Origin: Gnetum montanum
Taxonomy: Eukaryota > Streptophyta > Gnetopsida > Gnetales > Gnetaceae
Direction: 5' to 3'
Assembly (NCBI GenBank): GCA_015680685.1
Contig: MNCI01015910.1
Location: forward strand, 275,711-339,710
Length of the DNA stretch: 64,000 nucleotides
The position numbers and the translations under genes are program-made. Within the stretch, counting starts at the first letter, position 1. Each line of letters begins with the position of its first letter. A model generated the notes under the pieces. The model did no database searches and was not told the origin of the DNA. It saw only the letters and a program-made list of their open reading frames with translations. Below, piece after piece: positions 57,286-64,000 of the stretch.

Positions 57286-59718
57286 TCAAGTTGTATGCAA
57301 TTGTCCCAAATAATGTTTTATATGCAAAACATTATAAGGAAATTGCAATTCCATGCCATCCAAGGTTGATAATTTGTAAGTATCCTCTGATAATTGCTTT
57401 GTAACTTGAAAGGGATCAATCCATGTCAGGGTGAACTTATTTGGTTTCTTCATATTCCATAATAGGACAAGGTCTCCTATCTTGAAAGTTCTTTTTAGAG
57501 CTTTCCTATCAAACCATCTTTTAACTTGAGAGGTATTCTGTAACAAATTATCCCTCACTTTATCAACTTCAGCTTCTCTTGTAATAAGTAAAGTCATGAA
57601 ACTTCTATCTTTATCAGTCTTTTCACTATATCTTTGTACAAATTCGGAAGCTGAGCTTATAATCTTGTTTGTGATTCTTGCTGGCAAACCATAGACTAAG
57701 TTATATGGTGATGTCCCAATAGCTTTCTTGAACTAATTCGATCTGACCATAATGCGGATTGTAGATAATCAATCCAATTTCCTGGATTCCCATCCATCGA
57801 TTTCTTGATAGAAGCAATAAGCTTTTTATTGGTGGATTCTGCTAGGCCATTTCCTTGAGGATAATAATTTGATGAGGAAAATAAGAAAATGGATTTTTCC
57901 GATGTCCATTTGATAAACTCTTCGGATTTGAAGGTGGGTCCATTGTCTAACACTAACACTTCAGGTAGACCAAATCTACTTAGAATGTGGTCTTCTAGAA
58001 ACTTAATCACATCTGATGTTGAACTTCCTCTTAGAGCCTTTTCTTTAGACCATTTAGTGAAATAATCAGTAGCTCTGAGAATAAACTTGTGTCCAGCTCT
58101 TGAAGGAGTAATTGTACCAATAAAATCCAAACCCCATTGCTGAAATGGTCTATCTGCAACTACTGGCTTTAAAGGGGCTCTAGCCCTTTTAATCTTGGGC
58201 CCATGAATTTGACATTTATAGCATTTTTGAATCTTTGAACTAATGTCTTGATACATGGAAGGCCAGTAATATCCATATCGAAGTATATGTTGCATAGTTG
58301 ACTTAGGGGATTCATAAAATAGATTCAAATGATCATGAAATTGTTCCAAAATGAAACTAATTTGATCATTATGAACACATTCCAATAAAACTCCCCGAAA
58401 ATCCTTTCGATATAATATACCATCTTTAACAACAAATCTTCGTGCTCTTTTGAAGAAAGCTCTCTTTTGACTTGCAGTTAAATTATTTGGGATTTTCCTT
58501 GTAGTAAGAAATTTGAGAATATCATCATACCAATTCTCTTCATGGGTGTCAAGTGTATAAACTTCACTTTCTCTAGTCATTAACTTGGCTAGTCCCATTC
58601 CCTTAATTGTCTTGCATATTTCCAATGAAAATCTGAAACTTTGCAACTTTATAAGCCATTTTCCTCTTTTTAATCCAATCTCATTTTGGGCTAGGAATCG
58701 CTTGACTGCAGGTTCAATTAGCATAATGTGGACTAATGAACTTTCCAAATAATATTTAAAATGCTGAAGTGCTTTGATGACTGCGAAAGCTTGTTTCTCT
58801 AAGTCTGAATAATTTAACTCTGAACCCTTTAACTGATACCCAAAAAATCCAATTGGTTCATCTTGACCTTCATTATCCTTTTGTGTTAGAATGGCAGCGA
58901 TAGAATCATTTGAAGCAAATGAGTATAACCAAAAATCTTCTTTAAGCCTAGGCTTTACCAAATATGGAGCCTCTTGTATAGCCTTTTTGATTTTTGATAA
59001 AGCTCTCTCTGATTCTGGTGTTTTCTCTACTTGGACATCCTTTTTTAGCATATGCATCAAAGGTTTGGTAATTTCAGTAAACCCGGGGATGAACTTTTTC
59101 ACAAAATTAATCTTTCCAAAGAAAGATCTAAAAGGTTTCTTACTTGTGGGATGATTAATGTTTTGTACCGCTTGAATTCGGGAGTTATCTATGGCAATTC
59201 CTTCTTGACATATCACATGGCCTAATAGGCTTCCAGATTTAACCCCGAAAATACACTTCTTAGGATTTAGTGAAATACCAAACTCATGACATCTATCGAA
59301 AACTTGCTGGAGATGATTAATATGATCTTCTTTTTTCTTTGAGAATATTGTAATATCATTCAAATAAACCACCACGAATTTGTCTAATAAATCCTTAAAT
59401 GCTAAATCCATTGCTCTTTGGAAGGTAGCTCTAGTGTTTGACAATCCAAATGTCATTCTTTGGTAAGCGAAAGTTCCCCATTTGGTGATAAATGATGTTT
59501 TGTATCTATCAATCTTATCTACCACGATTTGATTATACCCTGAGAAGCCATCTAAGAAAGAATATACTTGACAACCTAAGACTTTAATAAGCATCTCATC
59601 ATTTCTTGGAAGTGGATACTTATCCTTTTTTGAGACATCATTTAGATTTCTAAAGTCTACATAAAGCCTTATATCACCATTTTTCTTTCTCACTGGAACA
59701 AGGTTAGCAAGCCATGTC
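57286..59718 (-). pseudogene. E8 pol: reverse transcriptase, RNase H, integrase (one frameshift, 5' truncated)
   Basis: A long Ty3/gypsy pol frame. RT starts at WLANLVPVRKKNGDIRLYVDF (junction at about 59718), then FLDGFSGYNQI and TFGLSNTRATFQRA. The catalytic box is VVYLNDITIF (59373-59351), with Asn for the first Asp of YxDD. RNase H reads LYSFASNDSIAAIL and ELNYSDLEKQAFAV. In the integrase zinc site FHDHLNLFYESP, the usual second His is replaced, then CYKC. Core LDFIG, LVLDNGPTF, YYPQGNGLAEST retains Asp, Asp, Glu. A frameshift near 57735 separates the last part (57687-57286), which has the KIGDLVLLW C-terminal domain. Gag and protease are missing upstream, where an unrelated LTR-like sequence begins. 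Confidence 0.88.
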
Positions 59719-59884
59719 TGTACCGCCTGAAATCGTTGGTCTCCGGCTGGAAGGAAAAACAGAGGCCGCAGGATCGCAGGACGTATACAGAAGACCCTGC
59801 CTTCGCCTGAGGGCGAGCTGGAATGCGACAAAGGCAGAGTACCTTGGGTGGTCCGCATGCGGATCAGACAAGGATTTCCCCGCG

Positions 59885-60010
59885 CGTACGCAAAATGTTA
59901 ATACGCTAGGTTATGCGTAAACGATATGCGGCCGTAAACAAGGCAACAGAACAGCGTAAAGCGTAAATGGATGCAAACGAAGCGTGAGCGTAAACAGGTG
60001 TAAACAGTTC
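59885..60010. repeat. GCGTAAA-rich segment in the putative LTR
   Basis: GCGTAAA or GCGTAC words occur at least six times (e.g. 59883, 59916, 59955, 59961, 59990), similar to the words in the E7 U3 cluster. It lies downstream of the TATA box in - orientation. Confidence 0.5.
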
Positions 60011-60385
60011 GTGGGCCAAATTAACATAAAACTGTAAGAGAACTTATGCAGCAAATGAAACAATGGTATTACAGAGTCAAAGTACAGTGCACCAGTCTAA
60101 TGCAGTTGTGTGGGAACAAAAGGCGGACGAAAAGCCCCGGTGTACACAGGGATGACTCGGTCGGTTTGCAGGGCGAGCGGAGCATAAGAGACTAGATCTG
60201 CAGCGTGCAGGGCTTCCTAGCGTAAGAAGGTTTTCTGCTCTTTTGCGCAGCGTAAATGTTCTCTGGTGTGCTCCGGGATTTTGCCAACCACCTTGTGAAG
60301 TGGAAAATTGGGGTTTTTATACAGGTTTAGGGTGACATGTGGCACGTTGACTAGGTGTGAAAGAAAATTACAACTGTACGGCATA

Positions 60386-60500
60386 CAGCACGCCAGCATG
60401 CAGGATGCCAGCATACAGGAGAGGATGCCAGTATGCAGGATGCCAGCGTACAGGAGAGGATGCCAGCATGAGCGTATAGCATGCCAGCGTAAGCGTAAAA
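60386..60500. repeat. ~36-bp tandem repeat (CAGGATGCCAGC)
   Basis: Alternating CAGGATGCCAGC(A/G)TACAG and GAGAGGATGCCAG segments, about two and a half units, then related GCCAGCGTAAGCG. Located just upstream (in - sense) of the TATA box. Confidence 0.75.
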
Positions 60501-60539
60501 TGCACCCAGCGTATACACATGAAAATGCTTCATTTTAAG

Positions 60540-61580
60540 GCCAAAAATTGATTTTTGGGTGCCTGAGAGCTACTGAGGACCTTGGGGAAGGTCCTGGGGG
60601 GTCTGGACGCTCGATTCTGGCATGTTTTAACTCATTTCTGGGGCCCGAAAGTCTGTCTACGCTGGCTGCACCCCGGCGTATACGCTGGGCATACAGGAAT
60701 GGAAGACCATCATTTGGAGCCCAAAATTTGATTTTCGAGTGTCCAAGAGTTGCTGAAAACCTTGGGGAAGGTTTTGGGGGTCTGGACGCTCGATTCTGGC
60801 ACGTTTTGACTCATTTCTAGGGCCCAAAAGTTTGTCTACGCTGGCTGCACCTTGGCGTATACGCTGGGCGTACAGGAATGGAAGACCATCATTTGGAGCC
60901 CAAAATTTGATTTTCGAGTGTCCAAGAGCTGCTGGGAACCTTGGGGAAGGTTCTGGAGGGTTTGGATGCTTGATTTTGGCACGTTTTGACTCATTTATGG
61001 GGCCCGAAAGTCTGTCTACGCTGGCTACACCCCGGCGTATACGCTGGGCGTACAGGAATGGAAGACCATCATTTGGAGCCCAAAATTTGATTTTCAAGTA
61101 CCTGAGACCTGTTGGGAACCTTGGGGAAGGTTTTGGAGGGTCTGGACGCTTGATTATGGCACATTTTGACTCATTTCTGGGGCCCGAAAGTCTATCTACG
61201 CTGGCTGCACCCTGGCGTATACGCTGGGCGTACAGGAATGAAAGACCATCATTTGGACACCAAAATTTGATTTTCAAGTGCCTGAGACCTGTTGGGAACC
61301 TTGGGGAAGGTTCTGGAGGGTTTGGATGCTTGATTTTGGCACGTTTTGATTCATTTATGGGGCCCGAAAGTCTGTCTACGTTGGCTGCACCCCAGCGTAA
61401 ACGCTGGGCGTACAGGAATGAAAGTCCATCATTTGGAGCCCAAAATTTGATTTTTGAGTGTCCAAGAGCTACTGGGAACCTTGGGGAAGGTTCTGAGGGG
61501 TTTGGATACTTGATTATGGCATGTTTTGATGAGTTTTTGAGCCCCGAAAGTTGCTGTACGCTGGGCCTTACGCTGGGCAT
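60540..61580. repeat. 180-bp tandem repeat, about six units
   Basis: GTCTAC marks recur at 60660, 60839, 61019, 61199 and 61379, with a last partial unit to 61560. Each unit has AACCTTGGGGAAGGTT, GGGCCCGAAAG, and GGCGTATACGC or a variant. Because 180 is a multiple of 3, frames stay open on both strands (+ 60832-61611, - 61580-60657). This gives repetitive conceptual proteins that I do not treat as genes. Confidence 0.92.
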
Positions 61581-61584
61581 GTGT

Positions 61585-62970
61585 AGGCCAGCGTACAGGA
61601 TGCATACTTAGTGAAAACCATGTATTTTGAGCTCAAGATTTGCCAAGTTTGATGCCAGATGTCATCGTAGTCTTCTGTGGATCTTAGGGAACTTTTACTT
61701 GCTTTCTTTGACTTCGTTTGATGCTATTTTTGAGGCTTTCAAGCTTGGTCATGCTGAGGACCAACATGACCTAGCTTAATTTCTGTCTACAAGTGTTAGC
61801 CAAAATTTTTTGTGGTGTTTCATTGGCCCCTCTTTGTTGATGTCTGGAGGAATTGACCTGAGAGGCATTGACAAAGAAGTACAAAACACCACAAGCAAAC
61901 TTGGTAGAAACATTGTCCTTTGGCATTTGGCCAGGTGTCATCGCACCGTGTTCAGTAGTACATGGGATTGGGGAAATGAAGTTTGTAGTTGGATAGGAAA
62001 ATAAAAGTTGTTGGGATTGGGACCTAATCAAGGGATTATGCATGGTAAAGGGGATGCTCTAGTGTGTATACGGGTCATGCTAATCCTTTTCAATAGCCAT
62101 TGTTTAGCAGACTCGGAATCAAGGCATGAGATGTGCATCCTTTGGCGGAACAAGACTCTTATTTAGTGTTTAAGAGGACTTGTTGGCCATGTGATGGTGG
62201 GTTGCGTTCTCTAGAGGAACAGGCCCTTTGTTTGGTGTTAAAGAAAACCTATTGGTGGAGAGCCAAAGCTACGCAATGAGATGTTACTTGAGCTTTTGAG
62301 ACATGAGTGTTTGTTTCCAAGACAACTGCCTTCCCGCCTGGGGCTTATGGGAAGTGCCAAGGGTCTTGTGGTTCATTTTGCTCTTTGCTCTTTGCTCTTT
62401 TCTTTTTCTTTCTTTTTCTTTTTCTTTTTTTGTGTTTTATCTCTTTTTTATTTGTCTTTTTTGATTTTTGGCAAGAGCTTTCTTTCAATTTTGCACTCAT
62501 GCTCATGTGCCATATTGTGTGTTGTAATTTCTTGAGAGTGTCATAGCGTGTAACAGTAGGCTCAAAGTTTTGGGGTGTACTGGGAACTGTAACTGGGTAG
62601 GAAAGGGAATAAGAGTGTTGGGGGAATGGAGAATGTATTGGGAACGAGGAATGTACTTTTGAACAGATTGATTAACCTAGTTGCGTGCGTCAAAAATAAT
62701 GTGGCACCTTGTCACCGTGATGAAGTGTATCGATGTACGAGCACCACTGGGTGTCATCCTGCAAATACAACTTGAAGAAGACAAGAAAACCACAAGTGAA
62801 TGAGTTAGCGAGCACTTTAGACATGAATGTGACTGATGCAAATGGAGGTCCCATGTGAAACTTAAGGCAAACAAAATGAGCAGCAATAGTGTTATCAGAG
62901 CCGGTGTGAGGGGTGATGCAGCAGGCATTGATGAAGAAATGTCATGAATTACAGTGGTAGATGAATATGC
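61585..62970. other. Non-coding part between the 180-bp array and the E10 minisatellite
   Basis: Contains a strong pyrimidine run on the + strand (62377-62450, CTTTTTCTTT repeats). The frame 62043-61771 (-, 90 codons) shows no domain. No gene supported. Confidence 0.4.
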
Positions 62971-62974
62971 CAGA

Positions 62975-63252
62975 AATGATATGGCCAGTTTATAGTCTTA
63001 GCGAACTGTCGTGGGTTAGTTTTATGTCATAACCCATTGGACGTTGCTAGTTTATCGTCGTAGCAGACGGTATGATGCTAGTTTATAGTCGTGGCAGACT
63101 ATGAAGAAGCAAGCTAGTTTATAGTCTTAGTGGACTCTGGTGAATGAGTGTGACAGTTTAGTGTCATGTCGGACAGAGCTCTGTGGTGTCAGTTTACCGT
63201 CATGACGCCAGGACATGCTGTGGTATCAATTTTAAGTCATGATGCCAGGACT
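62975..63252. repeat. E10 minisatellite: about eight units of 30-37 bp
   Basis: The core on the + strand is GCTAGTTTATAGTCGTGGCAGAC with variants, at about 62981, 63014, 63047, 63077, 63113, 63149, 63189 and 63226. Read on the - strand (element sense) the core is GACTATAAACTAG, which matches GACTTTAAACTAG in E7 minisatellite B. It lies directly after E10 protease. Confidence 0.8.
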
Positions 63253-63394
63253 GTCAGGGTGGACGCATGCATGTGCGTCTGTACGATCCTGTAAACAAAA
63301 GCAACTAGAGAAAACAATGTTAAATAGCCACTGCAGAAAACATGAATTGAAATGCATAAGTGAATAGAAAATAATGTGTAAAGGTGGTAGTTTT

Positions 63395-64000
63395 CTATTC
63401 ACTACGTTTGTCATTGACAGAGTATAGAACTACGTTTGTTGCCGCACCGTCATCAACGTGCACTCTGCGAATAGTACATTGCCCAACACGTACACTAATC
63501 GATATTGGAGCTGTTGTTACTTCCCCTCTTTTAGGGTTAAGTTTAATTGCATCATCACGAAAGGCTAAGGTGTTTGAACCCAATCCTTGTGGTGTGTGTT
63601 GTGAAATCGTTGCATGGATGGATTCCATGTTAGCAGGGATGTCCTCTGTAACAGGAATGGATGCTAACGTTTGCGCTAAGGCTTCGCGATGAGCCGATGA
63701 TGTCATGACCAAATCGTACAAGCTCATGGTTGTATTCTTTTGCTTGAGCGTTTGTTTCACTTGGGCCAGTGTAGCTACAAATTCTATGTTGTCTGTCGTT
63801 GTGTTGGTTGCCTTTGTATGGGTTGAGGGCTTGGGCCTGGTTTGTTTGGGATTAAGGGTAGGGCCCCCAACGTTCAGTTGTTGTGTACTGTGTCTGGTTT
63901 TTATCTTGGCTACAAGTGTTGTTTGTTGTTGGTTCATTTTCTTCTGTTACCAGTTGGTTTTCTTACCCGTGTTGTTGGCAAGGTTGACTCTTGAAGGAGA
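63395..64000 (-). pseudogene. E10: gag-protease end of an E7-like element (leaves window)
   Basis: An open frame 63937-63395 aligns residue by residue with E7 protease: LKQKNTTMSLYDLVMTSSAHREAL, GEVTTAPISISVRVGQ, and active site VHVDDGAATNVV (codons at 63454-63446, Asp-Asp-Gly as in E7). It breaks off at VNDK, before the flap and C-terminal hairpin, so the protease is truncated. A Thr/Lys-rich linker precedes it. The rest of gag lies beyond 64000. Confidence 0.8.

Larger units (their letters stand above)
59719..62371 (-). repeat. Putative long LTR (probably of E10) abutting E8 RT
   Basis: E8 homology stops at about 59718, next to TGTACCGCC. In - orientation a TATA box (CCTGTATAAAAA, 60325-60314) is followed by about 600 bp ending in a CA at 59720-59719. 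Upstream of TATA are 36-bp and 180-bp tandem arrays. A purine tract on the - strand (62450-62372) followed by TGAACCAC could be the polypurine tract, making a 2.65-kb LTR; Tat-type LTRs can be that long. The boundaries are inference. Confidence 0.4.

Noticed and set aside
60657-61611. Long overlapping frames on both strands (307 and 259 codons)
   Set aside because: They follow from a 180-bp repeat whose period is divisible by three; no domain, and both strands are equally open.
61771-62043. 90-codon frame on the - strand
   Set aside because: No domain, sits within the putative LTR, no supporting motif.

Overview
The window is plant nuclear DNA, probably from a seed plant with a large, repeat-rich genome. 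A gymnosperm is my guess, but nothing in the sequence proves it. It holds one clearly intact host gene with introns (an Aurora-type protein kinase, 22.3-24.9 kb, + strand) and one probable host gene (a small multi-pass membrane protein, 28.8-29.2 kb, - strand). Almost everything else is Ty3/gypsy LTR retrotransposon in several nested, mostly decayed copies. There are two assembly gaps (13451-13579 and 54543-54877) and one ambiguous base (1399).

Left block (1-20804, all - strand): Athila-like elements recognised by a primer-binding site matching tRNA-Asp, an RT box VFMDDFSTYG and a long untranslated stretch after pol. E1 (1-3638) is the gag end of a copy leaving the window. O1 (4198-20799) has both LTRs, is flanked by the 5-bp duplication ACAAG, and is split in its gag gene by a second element, N1 (12229-18728), flanked by the duplication ATGAG. 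N1 carries gag and protease but no RT, RNase H or integrase, so it looks like a non-autonomous derivative. The U3 of these LTRs carries a cluster of short CG-bearing palindromes just upstream of the TATA box: GCGATATCGC boxes in E1 and N1, GACGTC boxes in O1. Box number differs between the two LTRs of one insertion.

Centre (20.8-31 kb): the host-gene island. It holds the kinase with nine coding exons and a 299-residue product, the membrane protein, two tRNA-like (SINE-like) segments, and several kilobases in which I see no gene.

Right-centre (31-44.4 kb, + strand): more Athila-like remains. P1 is a very decayed gag-protease copy interrupted by a solo LTR with an ATTACC duplication. E6 has a recognisable LTR, gag, protease, RT, RNase H, integrase and a truncated 3' LTR.

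Far right (45-64 kb): a different Ty3/gypsy group. E7 (+ strand) is Tat-like, with an archaeal-type RNase H next to integrase. Its RT and ordinary RNase H are missing; in their place are two minisatellites and an antisense, apparently spliced reading frame. E8 (- strand) has a long RT-RNase H-integrase frame with a mutated RT active site. It abuts a long putative LTR containing six 180-bp tandem repeats. E10 (- strand) is the protease end of an E7-like element and carries a minisatellite resembling E7's in the same place after protease.

The most unusual signals are the palindrome clusters in the LTR promoters, the antisense spliced frame and RT replacement in E7, and the minisatellite shared by E7 and E10.
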